A stretch of 42,129 nt of DNA, from contig JAISZQ010000248.1 of NCBI GenBank assembly GCA_031269165.1, forward strand, positions 1 to 42,129. Reading direction: 5' to 3'. This document shows, in pieces, positions 18,561 through 27,490 of this stretch. Positions within the stretch are counted from its first letter, which is position 1. Every line of letters begins with the position of its first letter. A model generated the notes under the pieces. The model ran no database searches, was not told where the DNA came from, and saw only the letters and a list, made by a program, of their open reading frames with translations. The DNA comes from Spirochaetaceae bacterium (GTDB lineage: Bacteria; Spirochaetota; Spirochaetia; Treponematales; Breznakiellaceae). The translations under genes and the position numbers were made by a program.

Positions 18561-19520
18561 ATGAATATTGGTGTGATTACAAGCGGCGGGGATGCGCCGG
18601 GCATGAATCCCTGTCTGGCCCAGATTGTAAAGAACGCGGCGGCAAAAGGGCACCGTGTCTTCGGATATCGCCGGGGTTTCTGCGGTATCCGTGACAACGA
18701 TTATGCCGAGCTTCGGGTCAAGGACGTGGGCGGATGGTACAAACGGGGCGGGACTGTTCTTCAGACAAGCCGTATGCCGGAACTCAAGGAAGAATTCTGG
18801 CAACGGAAACTGATCGAACAGCTTGAAAAAAACAGTATTGAGGCACTACTGGTGCTGGGCGGAGACGGCAGTTTTCGCGGTGCCTTGGACCTGCACAGGA
18901 TCGGACAAGGACTGAATTTCATCGGAATTCCCAGCACCATAGACAACAATATTTATGGTAGCGAATATACCTTGGGTTTCGATACGGCTATCAATAAGCA
19001 AATGGCGTATATCGACGATATTTCCGATACCGGTTTTTCTGTCCCCGGCAGGATCTTTTTTGTCGAGACGCTGGGTGCTTGGGACAGTTATCTGACCAAC
19101 AGTTCCGTCCACATGGGTATGGCCGATTTTGGCGTCCTAGCCGACCGGCCCATGTCGGATGAGGAAATCCTCGACAAGATAAAAACCGTCAGGGCCGCCG
19201 GAGAAAGGGACTATGTTTTGGTGACCTTTAGCGAGGGGACGCCTGAGAACAGCATTCACCGGATGCTCCGTACCGCTGAATATGTACGGAAGAAATTGGA
19301 TGTAAATGTAAAATGCAATGTGCTTGGATATCAGCAACGGGGAGGAGTCCCGACGGCACAGGAACGGTTGCATGCGGCAGGCTTTGCCAAATACGCGGTG
19401 GAGGCGGCGGATAAAAAAATCATGAATAAATATGTGGTTTGGTACAAGGGCAGGTATGCCTATGTCGATTTGGCAAACGCCGACAAGAAAAAGAATTTCA
19501 GTGACTATGAGGAGCTGTGA
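18561..19520 (+). CDS. PfkA-family 6-phosphofructokinase-like protein, divergent active site
   Basis: ITSGGDAPGMN, LGGDGSFRGA, PSTIDNNIYGSEYTLGFDTA, VLGYQQRGGVP. Confidence 0.88.
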   Translation: MNIGVITSGGDAPGMNPCLAQIVKNAAAKGHRVFGYRRGFCGIRDNDYAELRVKDVGGWYKRGGTVLQTSRMPELKEEFWQRKLIEQLEKNSIEALLVLGGDGSFRGALDLHRIGQGLNFIGIPSTIDNNIYGSEYTLGFDTAINKQMAYIDDISDTGFSVPGRIFFVETLGAWDSYLTNSSVHMGMADFGVLADRPMSDEEILDKIKTVRAAGERDYVLVTFSEGTPENSIHRMLRTAEYVRKKLDVNVKCNVLGYQQRGGVPTAQERLHAAGFAKYAVEAADKKIMNKYVVWYKGRYAYVDLANADKKKNFSDYEEL

Positions 19521-19526
19521 CGGATC

Positions 19527-20366
19527 ATGAATATTGTCGATTCTCCCATAGAGAACATCAGGCTGAATTCCCGCGAGTTGTTTTCGGCGGAAAAAAAAGT
19601 CGCTGATTATATTCTGAGCCATGTTGAAGATGTGGTACATTTGAACGGCGGGGAACTGTCGCAGATTTGCGGCGTAAGCGAGGCTACCATTGTTCGCATG
19701 TGCAAACATTTGGGCTACAAGGGTTTTTACCAGCTTAAAATTATGCTTGCCCATTATGTTGGAAAAACCAGGATTATCGGCATTGAAAACGAAGATGCCG
19801 AAGTGACCACCGTGTCCGAATTTTTTCAGGGTGTTGCCAACAATATGTACCTTATCGGAAAAATGATAGACAACGATACCATGCAGAATTGTGTAGGGCT
19901 GATCGCAAAAAGCAATACCATTCATGTGATTGCGTCGGGAAATACCATCCCTTCCGCCCTTGACTTTTCGTTTCGGCTTGGCAGAATAGGAATTGCCACT
20001 ACGAGTTCTTTTTCCGATGAACTGGCGTTGAGCAACATCAACCTTGCTCGTTATGGTGATATTGTTATTGGCATCTCCCATTCCGGTGGATCAAGCGCGG
20101 TAATAAAGGCTTTCAAGACAGCCCGGCAGAAGGGCATTACCGCCATTGCGGTTACCGACATTCTCGACTGTCCCTTAAACAAAACAGCCGATTATGCGCT
20201 GACGTCGGGGGTGGAAACTTCAAAGGTCTATGTCTTTGGCGCCGAATCCCACATCAATACGTCGGCAATTCTTGACGCCCTGCTGTTTTTTTTGGGCAAG
20301 CTGAAACGTACCGAAAAGGGCCTTGAGATGTTCCTGCCGGAGACGAAGATCGACGGTGATTTTTGA
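19527..20366 (+). CDS. MurR/RpiR family transcriptional regulator (HTH-SIS)
   Basis: FSAEKKVADYILSHVEDVVHLNGGELSQICGVSEATIVRMCKHLGYKGFYQLK; SIS segment DIVIGISHSGGSSAVIKAFKTARQKG. Confidence 0.94.
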   Translation: MNIVDSPIENIRLNSRELFSAEKKVADYILSHVEDVVHLNGGELSQICGVSEATIVRMCKHLGYKGFYQLKIMLAHYVGKTRIIGIENEDAEVTTVSEFFQGVANNMYLIGKMIDNDTMQNCVGLIAKSNTIHVIASGNTIPSALDFSFRLGRIGIATTSSFSDELALSNINLARYGDIVIGISHSGGSSAVIKAFKTARQKGITAIAVTDILDCPLNKTADYALTSGVETSKVYVFGAESHINTSAILDALLFFLGKLKRTEKGLEMFLPETKIDGDF

Positions 20367-20856
20367 CGCGATGTTCAGTGCAACGAATCCCTTGAGAACG
20401 AGGCATTTTCCAATCTACATCATCATGTATTATTTTACATACACAATGACGTAAATGTTGAATGCTTATATGTACATCACGGAGAGCCACAGGATGCTCT
20501 TCGCCATAGAACTCAATTTTACACAAAAATTTACATCAGCATGTATATAAATGTATATGTCATGATATAAATCTCAATGTACAACACATTTACAAACTCG
20601 GTAATGCCTACTTAAGTTCACATCATATAGAGGAAAGGAGGGAGACCGTTGTATAATCGGCGCGTTGGTGATAACCTACGAGGAAAACGTCCCCCTCGAA
20701 TGGAAAAAACAGGCACTGAATCGGTGGACTTTTTTCATGCGACAACGTAACCGTTACCGCCACCTTTAGAACAGCCAAGCAATAAGTTGGTGTCCCTCGG
20801 CATCAGCCGGGGCACCCTCGCACCGTAGTTCTTAAGCACGGCACACCGATACCCAC

Positions 20857-20981
20857 TGTCAACAACTTAAGCAAAAAGAAAAGAAAGGTCTGCGGATTTT
20901 CGCGGATTAACACGGATCGAGCGGGGTATAATCCGTGAAAATCCGCGTCAATCCGCGGACGAAATTCTTAAGTTGTTGACA
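20857..20981. mobile_element. MITE-like element, copy 2 (complete, 125 bp)
   Basis: Perfect 15-bp terminal inverted repeats tgtcaacaacttaag / cttaagttgttgaca; interior matches 1-115. Confidence 0.8.
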
Positions 20982-21148
20982 ATGCCGAGATACCCCCTGT
21001 TTTAGAAAGCGGAACCCCGGCGTTCTCCATCAGGGCGCAGTTGCCGAAAACCCGAACACCGACATAACGGTGACGGCTCGCCCATTCTCCATTCGCGCTA
21101 GCGCGCCCGCATTCCCTTTTATCTCGTTTTTCGATATACTCTTTTATT

Positions 21149-21727
21149 ATGACTCTTGCTGATAAAATTACCACCGTCAGGCTCATGCTCGTGCCCGTGT
21201 TTTGCGTCATCTACTTTTTCGACGGGACATGGACGGCGCCCATGCTCTTAGCCGTTTTTGTTATCGCCGAAATAACCGACCTGCTTGACGGCAAAATCGC
21301 CCGAAAACGCGGAGAAACATCCGATTTTGGGAAACTCTTTGACCCCTTTGCCGATACTCTCGTCCGCATCACCTATTTTTTCCTCTTTGTATTCGACGGG
21401 TTGCTCCCGGCGGCCGGCCTCATCGTCGTGCTGTGGCGCGAGTTTTCTATCCTGTTCGTGCGCAATCTCATGCTCCGCAAAGGCGTCACGATGGGGGCTC
21501 GCTGGGGCGGAAAAGTCAAAGCCGTCGCCTACATGGCCGCCGGGGCGTTCTCGCTACTCGCGTCGTGCGTCCGCCGTCTGGGAATCGCCGCCGACTTCCC
21601 GCTTTACGACGTGTTCCGCTGGACCGGTATCGGCATATTCTTGGTGTCAATCGTCCTCGCCGTCACCTCGTTTTTTGACTATGTAGAGGTCTACCGGAAA
21701 GCCCCGCCTGTTGTAGAGGTCTCTTGA
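21149..21727 (+). CDS. pgsA: CDP-diacylglycerol--glycerol-3-phosphate 3-phosphatidyltransferase
   Basis: MTLADKITTVRLMLVPVFCVIYF; CDP-alcohol motif DLLDGKIARKRGETSDFGKLFDPFAD. Confidence 0.92.
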   Translation: MTLADKITTVRLMLVPVFCVIYFFDGTWTAPMLLAVFVIAEITDLLDGKIARKRGETSDFGKLFDPFADTLVRITYFFLFVFDGLLPAAGLIVVLWREFSILFVRNLMLRKGVTMGARWGGKVKAVAYMAAGAFSLLASCVRRLGIAADFPLYDVFRWTGIGIFLVSIVLAVTSFFDYVEVYRKAPPVVEVS

Positions 21728-21752
21728 CATACGTATCTTTTACCCCTATACT
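21724..21752 (+). promoter_or_regulatory. Sigma-70 promoter for hicAB
   Basis: TTGACA (21724-21729), 17-bp spacer, TATACT (21747-21752); overlaps the pgsA stop codon. Confidence 0.7.
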
Positions 21753-21758
21753 TTACCT

Positions 21759-21941
21759 ATGACGGTTCGGGAAGTTTTGAGGCTTTTACGTGATGACCGC
21801 TGGTTTGTGTATGAGCAGAGCGGTTCTCATGTACAACTGAAACATCTGGTTAAGAAAGGCCGCGTAACGGTTCCGAACCATAAGGGCGACCTGAAGAAGG
21901 GCACCCTGCACAGCATTCTGAAGCAAGCCGGTTTAGATTGA
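21759..21941 (+). CDS. hicA: HicA family toxin (mRNA interferase)
   Basis: 60 aa; VREVLRLLRDDRWFVYEQSGSHVQLKHLVKKGRVTVPNHKGDLKKGTLHSILKQAGL. Confidence 0.93.
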   Translation: MTVREVLRLLRDDRWFVYEQSGSHVQLKHLVKKGRVTVPNHKGDLKKGTLHSILKQAGLD

Positions 21942-21971
21942 TACGAAAGGGGAGGGGGAAAGGAGATTATT

Positions 21972-22364
21972 ATGCGTAAAGTTACCTATCTTGCTGTTTT
22001 TGAAACTGACGAGAATCCCGGAATCAGCGTCTATTTTCCTGACGTGCCGGGATGTGTTTCCTGTGGGGAAACCTTCGACCAAGCCCTGTGTATGGCCAAG
22101 GAGGCGTTGTCTCTGCACATTTACGGCATGGAAAAAGACGGAGAACCGTTGCCCCCGCGAACCGACATCATTCCCGACTCAGGCGGCATGGTTGTTCCCA
22201 TATCCGTTTTCCCTGACATTGTCAGAGACGGGATGAACAACCGCAGGGAGAAGACCACGGTTACCATACCTCGTTGGCTCAAAGATGCCGCCGAAACGGA
22301 AGGGCTTAACTATTCCCGGCTACTGGAAAGCGCAATCAAAGAAACTTTGGAGATCGCTTCCTAA
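21972..22364 (+). CDS. hicB: HicB family antitoxin
   Basis: YLAVFETDENPGISVYFPDVPGCVSCGETFDQALCMAKEALSLHIYGME plus C-terminal DNA-binding segment; SD aaaggag. Confidence 0.93.
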   Translation: MRKVTYLAVFETDENPGISVYFPDVPGCVSCGETFDQALCMAKEALSLHIYGMEKDGEPLPPRTDIIPDSGGMVVPISVFPDIVRDGMNNRREKTTVTIPRWLKDAAETEGLNYSRLLESAIKETLEIAS

Positions 22365-22369
22365 CAAAA

Positions 22370-22406
22370 GAGGCTGTTCCAAAACCTCAAGTTTTGGAAC
22401 AGCCTC
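22370..22406. repeat. 37-bp palindromic repeat
   Basis: gaggctgttccaaaac-ctcaa-gttttggaacagcctc; exact reverse complement of 26457-26493. Confidence 0.85.
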
Positions 22407-22722
22407 GTTGGTTAAAAAAGGAAATGACGTTGCCCTGTGGGGTTCTATCCTTTGAGGTTCGCCGTTCAACTTCCTAGTAGACAGAATATACATTATTAGA
22501 AGTGAAGTGTAACCAGAAGTGTACGGCATACCGTAAATTCTATGGACGAACCGCAAAACGGGAACAAAGAATTTCCATTCGAACCGCATAACTTACATAA
22601 GATATGTATGATTTATATTACATGGCAATGTAGATCGTAACTATTCGGCCCGTTTCAAAATTTTATAAGCGTTATTCAATCGGGCAATCGGGCGTCCCCC
22701 GACAAGTTACCCATAAAAGCGG

Positions 22723-24033
22723 TTAGTGCTGGAACCTTCTCACGTAGACGGAAAGGCAGAGGCCAATACCCGCCATCGCGGAGAGGAGCGCCGAACCGCC
22801 GTAGGACATGAACAAGAGCGGAATGCCGGTGATCGGCATGATGCCCATCGTCATACCGACGTTGATGATGAAGTGAAAGAAATAGACCGAACAGACGCCC
22901 GTCGTGAGATATATGCCGAAGGGATCGGAGGTCGATTTCAAAATCCTCGTCAGCCTGAAAAAGATGAGCAGAAACAGCACAAACACGAATATGCCGCCCA
23001 CGAGCCCCGCTTCTTCCGCGAAAATCGAGAAGATAAAGTCCGTGCTCTGTTGGGGCAGGAATCGGTAGTGGCTCTGCGTTCCCTGTTTGAAGCCCTTCCC
23101 GTAAAGGCCGCCTGAACCGATGGCGGTCATCGACTGGATGATGTGCCAGCCTGAACCGCGCGGGTCGATGTTCGGGTCGAGAAACACGAGGAGGCGCATG
23201 ATCTGGTAGTCTTTCAGCACTTTGCGCCCCAGAAACGAAAGACACAAAGAAATAGCCGTGACGCTTGAGCCGTAGTCGATCCAGTAAAAATACTTTTTCT
23301 TGGAGGTCAAAAAGCCGATGAATGCCAGGACGAAAATGAGCGTCAAAAGCAGGACGGCAAGCAGAAAAAATGTTCGGCCAGCCAGCATATCGACAAGAGC
23401 GAAGTTCGTGTTCAGAATAAACTCTTGCCAGAGCGGGAGGACGAGCAGGATGCCGGAAAGCGCGATGCACAACACCATGAACACGATATACCGGGTCGCG
23501 ATTCCGGCAACGAACGTCATTGACAAGAGAATCGGGATAAACACGAGCGAAGTGCCGAAATCGGGTTGCAACAGTATCAGTGCCATCGGCACAAAGACTA
23601 TCATACAGGAAAGGATGAACCTGGCCGGCTCGTTTTTTGCGCGTTTTGAGCTATCGAGATATTGGGCGAGGAATATGATCGTGGTGAGTTTGGCAAACTC
23701 AGACGGCTGAACACCGAATCCACCGATGCCGATCCACGCCCTCGCGCCGCCGACATAGCGTCCGGCCACGCAGGTATACACCAGCAAAGCAAGCGTCCCG
23801 AGGTAGAGATAGCGGGATAGGTGGTATATCCGCCGGTAGTCGATCAGGGCTAAGAACAGCACGAGAAGCAAGCCACTCGAACCCCAGACGATTTGCTTGA
23901 TATACTCGTCCGACACTAACTCGCCGGTTGACGTTATACCGGACGAATAGATGAAGAGGATGCCAAAGACCGTCAGCACAATCGAGGCAATGAGCAGGGG
24001 AAAGTCAATCTCGGTTATATCTTTGAGTCGCAT
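22723..24033 (-). CDS. rodA: Rod shape-determining protein RodA (SEDS)
   Basis: SEDS motifs WIGIGGFGVQPSEFAKL, IIQSMTAIGSGGLYGKGFKQGTQSHYRFLPQQSTDFIFSIFAEEAG. Confidence 0.96.
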   Translation of the reverse strand: MRLKDITEIDFPLLIASIVLTVFGILFIYSSGITSTGELVSDEYIKQIVWGSSGLLLVLFLALIDYRRIYHLSRYLYLGTLALLVYTCVAGRYVGGARAWIGIGGFGVQPSEFAKLTTIIFLAQYLDSSKRAKNEPARFILSCMIVFVPMALILLQPDFGTSLVFIPILLSMTFVAGIATRYIVFMVLCIALSGILLVLPLWQEFILNTNFALVDMLAGRTFFLLAVLLLTLIFVLAFIGFLTSKKKYFYWIDYGSSVTAISLCLSFLGRKVLKDYQIMRLLVFLDPNIDPRGSGWHIIQSMTAIGSGGLYGKGFKQGTQSHYRFLPQQSTDFIFSIFAEEAGLVGGIFVFVLFLLIFFRLTRILKSTSDPFGIYLTTGVCSVYFFHFIINVGMTMGIMPITGIPLLFMSYGGSALLSAMAGIGLCLSVYVRRFQH

Positions 24034-25922
24034 TATTCCCGCCGTCCTGCCACCGGCATTAAATACTGGAAACCGAGCGCGCGTACCGCCTCTTCATAAC
24101 TCTGGTTTGCGAATATTCCCTGAAAGATGATGGAAGAAGCGTACACCGCCCACCATTCCCACGTGTTGACCGCTTCCACGATGACGGAAATGGCGAACCG
24201 CTCGTCGGGGTTGTCCGTTTGGTAGGGCGCGTAACCGGCAAACCACGAGTGCCATTGGTCGGCAAGCCCCACCTCGCCCGTGCCGGTTTTTCCCGCAATT
24301 TCCACCGCCTTGATACCCAGCGGATACTGCGCGGTACCCTCGCTGATGACCGAGCGCATATTCGCCTTTACCGTATCAAACACGTCTTTCTTGATGTCGC
24401 TCTGATAAAGCACTTCGGGCGGCACCGTTGTTTCGATGACACCGCTTGCCGGATCCCGGACTTCTTTCAGGATGTGGGGCCGATAGATCACCCCGTCGTT
24501 CACAACCATCGAAACCATGTTCACCATCTGCAAAGGCGTCACGAGGGTGTAGCCCTGCCCTATCGACATATTCATCGTGTCGCCCGACTGCCAGCGTTCG
24601 TGCATCCGCCGTTCCTTCCAGCCCGGCGTCGGGATAAAACCGGCTATCTCACCGGGCAGATCAATGCCGGACGCTTTCCCAAAACCGAATTCATTCGCGT
24701 AGGTAACGATCCGTTCCACGCCTAAGTTGTCGCGGCCAACCGTCCAGAAATAGATGTCGCAGGACTGGGCCAGAGCCTGATTCAGATTGAGCCTCCCGTG
24801 GCCCGTTTTGATGTGGCAATGCCAGATCCGGTTCCCGTAGTCGAGTTCTCCCCGGCACAATATGGTCTGGTTTTCGGGAAAAAGGTCTTCGTTGAGGATA
24901 CCCGTCGTCAAGACGACTTTGAAGGTCGAGGCCGGGGGATAACTGGACTGTATCGCGCGGTTGAGGAGCGGCTTGTTGGGATCGTTGACGAGCCGTTGAT
25001 ATTCAGAAGTCGAGTCATTGCCGACAAAGATGGCCGGGTCATACCACGGGTACGACACCATCGCCAGAATCTCCCCCGTCGAGGGCCGCGACACCACGAC
25101 GGCGCCCATGCGTTCTCCCAGCGCCTGTTCGCTCAGTTTCTGGATCCGCGCGTCAAGGGACAGCACGAGGTTCTTCCCCATGACCGGGTTCACCCGATCG
25201 ACCGGACTACCGCCCGCCATTCTGCGCCCGCGAGCGTCAACGACCCGGGTTTCCTTGCCGTCTGTGCCGCGCAGTACCTTGTCATACTGCCGTTCGACCC
25301 CGCTTTTCCCGATGATGTCGCCCTGGATATAGCCTTCGTTGTACATGACGGTGAGTTCTTCACGGGTAATGTCGCCCACATAGCCGACGACGTGCGCGAT
25401 GCTGCCGGTTTCAGGGTAGGTGCGGACCGGCTTGGACTGCCACGAAACGCCGGGCAGAGCGTGAACCTGTTCGGCCAGGATAGCAACCGAGGCGAAACTG
25501 ATGTTGGAGGCGACTTCGACCGGCTGAAAGAGCGCGTACATCTGGGGCGTGAGTCTCCGTTCCAACTGGGCAAGAGGAATGTTCAATATTGCGCCTAACC
25601 GTTCCAGCGTGGCGGGAATGGCCCCCTTTTCCACCTCCGCCGGAACCACAAAGACCGCAAAAGAATCGGTGTTGTGTACGATGGGCTGGGAAAAGTTCCG
25701 GTCGTAGATCTCGCCCCGCTGTGAAGGAATCGTAACTGTCCGTCGCGCAATATCCTGGGCCCGCGTCCGGTAGACTTCACCGGATAAGACCTGCATGGAG
25801 AAAAGCCGCACACTAAACAGAACGAACACGACGACAAAGAGCGCCTGCATCACCTTGATGCGGAACTGCGGCTTCGTATCGCCGGAAAGCCCGTTGGACG
25901 GTACCTCGGACGGGGCATTCAT
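24033..25922 (-). CDS. mrdA: Penicillin-binding protein 2
   Basis: RGEIYDRN, SSYPPASTFKVV (SxxK), SCDIYFW, AGKTGTGEVG. Confidence 0.96.
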   Translation of the reverse strand: MNAPSEVPSNGLSGDTKPQFRIKVMQALFVVVFVLFSVRLFSMQVLSGEVYRTRAQDIARRTVTIPSQRGEIYDRNFSQPIVHNTDSFAVFVVPAEVEKGAIPATLERLGAILNIPLAQLERRLTPQMYALFQPVEVASNISFASVAILAEQVHALPGVSWQSKPVRTYPETGSIAHVVGYVGDITREELTVMYNEGYIQGDIIGKSGVERQYDKVLRGTDGKETRVVDARGRRMAGGSPVDRVNPVMGKNLVLSLDARIQKLSEQALGERMGAVVVSRPSTGEILAMVSYPWYDPAIFVGNDSTSEYQRLVNDPNKPLLNRAIQSSYPPASTFKVVLTTGILNEDLFPENQTILCRGELDYGNRIWHCHIKTGHGRLNLNQALAQSCDIYFWTVGRDNLGVERIVTYANEFGFGKASGIDLPGEIAGFIPTPGWKERRMHERWQSGDTMNMSIGQGYTLVTPLQMVNMVSMVVNDGVIYRPHILKEVRDPASGVIETTVPPEVLYQSDIKKDVFDTVKANMRSVISEGTAQYPLGIKAVEIAGKTGTGEVGLADQWHSWFAGYAPYQTDNPDERFAISVIVEAVNTWEWWAVYASSIIFQGIFANQSYEEAVRALGFQYLMPVAGRRE

Positions 25923-25938
25923 GATGTTGCGTTCTCCA

Positions 25939-26442
25939 TCACGTTACCTTCTCCATTACCAGCAACTTGCCGAAAAGATTGAATAGCCAGAAGAGAAAGG
26001 GTGCCAGCACCGTGTTCATCGCCAGCTCGATCCAGAAGGAAGGAGCCTGGAAATTGTAGACGGGAATCGCGCCGGCAAACAAGAGGTTCAATACAAAAAG
26101 AATACCCGCCTTGAGGAATGTCGCTCCCGCACACAGTGCCGCAGGCAGGAACACCCTATCCAGAAAAAACACGCCCCGGAGGAGTCCAACGAGGTATCCG
26201 GTGACGGTGCGTACGAATATGTTTAAGCCAAGAGGCGCGAACGAGACAAAATCAAGCAAGAGCCCTCCGAAAAACCCGGTGGTCTGCCCCATGAGGCTCC
26301 CGTTGACATAGGACACAAACACCAGAATGAGGAGCGCGATGTCCGGCACCGCATGGTAAATCGAAAGCCGGAAGAACAGCGTCGATTGCAACAACGCGGC
26401 AATGAGGATCAGCAAAAGCGCAAAGAGTATTTTTTTAATCAC
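25939..26442 (-). CDS. mreD: Rod shape-determining protein MreD
   Basis: Small multispanning protein between mreC and mrdA; likely GTG start at 26442 (VIKKILFALLLILIAALLQS). Confidence 0.82.
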   Translation of the reverse strand: MIKKILFALLLILIAALLQSTLFFRLSIYHAVPDIALLILVFVSYVNGSLMGQTTGFFGGLLLDFVSFAPLGLNIFVRTVTGYLVGLLRGVFFLDRVFLPAALCAGATFLKAGILFVLNLLFAGAIPVYNFQAPSFWIELAMNTVLAPFLFWLFNLFGKLLVMEKVT

Positions 26443-26456
26443 CGTTTGTATTCCTT

Positions 26457-26493
26457 GAGGCTGTTCCAAAACTTGAGGTTTTGGAACAGCCTC
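26457..26493. repeat. 37-bp palindromic repeat inside the mre operon
   Basis: gaggctgttccaaaac-ttgag-gttttggaacagcctc between mreC and mreD. Confidence 0.85.
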
Positions 26494-26606
26494 CCTTAAC
26501 ACCTGCAATTCGATAAAAACCACGAACTTCACGAACCAACACGAACAAATGCGTCTTGTGCTTGTCCGACGCGCTTTCGCCGTGCGCCGAGCCCAAGGAA
26601 AGGACC

Positions 26607-27461
26607 TTACGGTCTCTCCTGCGAGGCTACGATAAACACATATTCTAGCCGCGAGAAATCGATAGAAGGGGCAAGTTCTATCTCCAGCGACGTTAACCCT
26701 TCCTCAAAATAGAGATTATTGGCCCGTCCAATGGCGATCCCCGCAGGATACACACCGCCCAGCCCGCTGGTGATGACAAGGTCGCCTTCCTGTATCTCAT
26801 CGCGGGCCCGTTTGGTGATGAGCCGCATCCGCAAAGGCAGGTCGATCGCGCCCTGCCCCTCCACCAGCCCCTCGTAACGGGATTGCGCGAAACGGGCGGA
26901 CACATAAGCCTTGTTGCTGTACACCGGCATGATAAGGCTCTCGAAAAGCCCCGCCTGCACCACGGTACCGACAAGCGCTTCGGTGCCGTTTTGATAGGCG
27001 GTTACGCACATATTGGTCTCTATGCCGTGCTTCGTTCCCTTGTTCACCGAAAACGCCTGGTAGAGGTTATCGGGATCGCGGCCCGTGATCTCGGCGGCCG
27101 TGTGCTTGTATTGCAGGGACCGGGAAAAATCAAGCTGTTCTTTGAGCCTGAAATTTTCCTGCCGTATTTCGGCGGTCGTCCGCTCAAAAATCTCATACCG
27201 TTCCATCTTTTCGGCAAGCTCGGCATAATCACGGCGGAGCCGCGCAAGTTCTTTGACCGCGTTGACCGTTCTCCCGAAGAATGAAAAAACCACAGAGGCG
27301 CCTGAGCGGATCCCGGAAAAGGCGGAGAACCCCGCGTCACGGAAATCGACGACAAAACTCCGCGTAGAAAACAAGAGGCAGAAAAACGAAATGAAGCACA
27401 AACCGATGAACACATAATGTTCCCGGCGAGGCCGCTTTCCTTCCTGTTTGTCGGTTCGCAT
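26607..27461 (-). CDS. mreC: Rod shape-determining protein MreC
   Basis: Single N-terminal TM, coiled coil, AEITGRDPDNLYQAFSVNKGTKHGI, DLVITSGLGGVYPAGIAIG. Confidence 0.93.
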   Translation of the reverse strand: MRTDKQEGKRPRREHYVFIGLCFISFFCLLFSTRSFVVDFRDAGFSAFSGIRSGASVVFSFFGRTVNAVKELARLRRDYAELAEKMERYEIFERTTAEIRQENFRLKEQLDFSRSLQYKHTAAEITGRDPDNLYQAFSVNKGTKHGIETNMCVTAYQNGTEALVGTVVQAGLFESLIMPVYSNKAYVSARFAQSRYEGLVEGQGAIDLPLRMRLITKRARDEIQEGDLVITSGLGGVYPAGIAIGRANNLYFEEGLTSLEIELAPSIDFSRLEYVFIVASQERP

Positions 27462-27490
27462 CCTCGAGCCCCCTGCCCTACCCTATCCTG

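Noticed and set aside
20654-20769. Possible coding remnant GALVITYEENVPLEWKKQALNRWTFFMRQRNRYRHL*
   Set aside because: Short and open, but I cannot assign it to any family.
24798-25598. 266-aa plus-strand ORF antisense to mrdA (also 31826-33526 antisense to rpoD and 27716-28702 antisense to mreB)
   Set aside because: Long antisense ORFs are expected in GC-rich coding DNA; opposite strands encode unambiguous conserved proteins.
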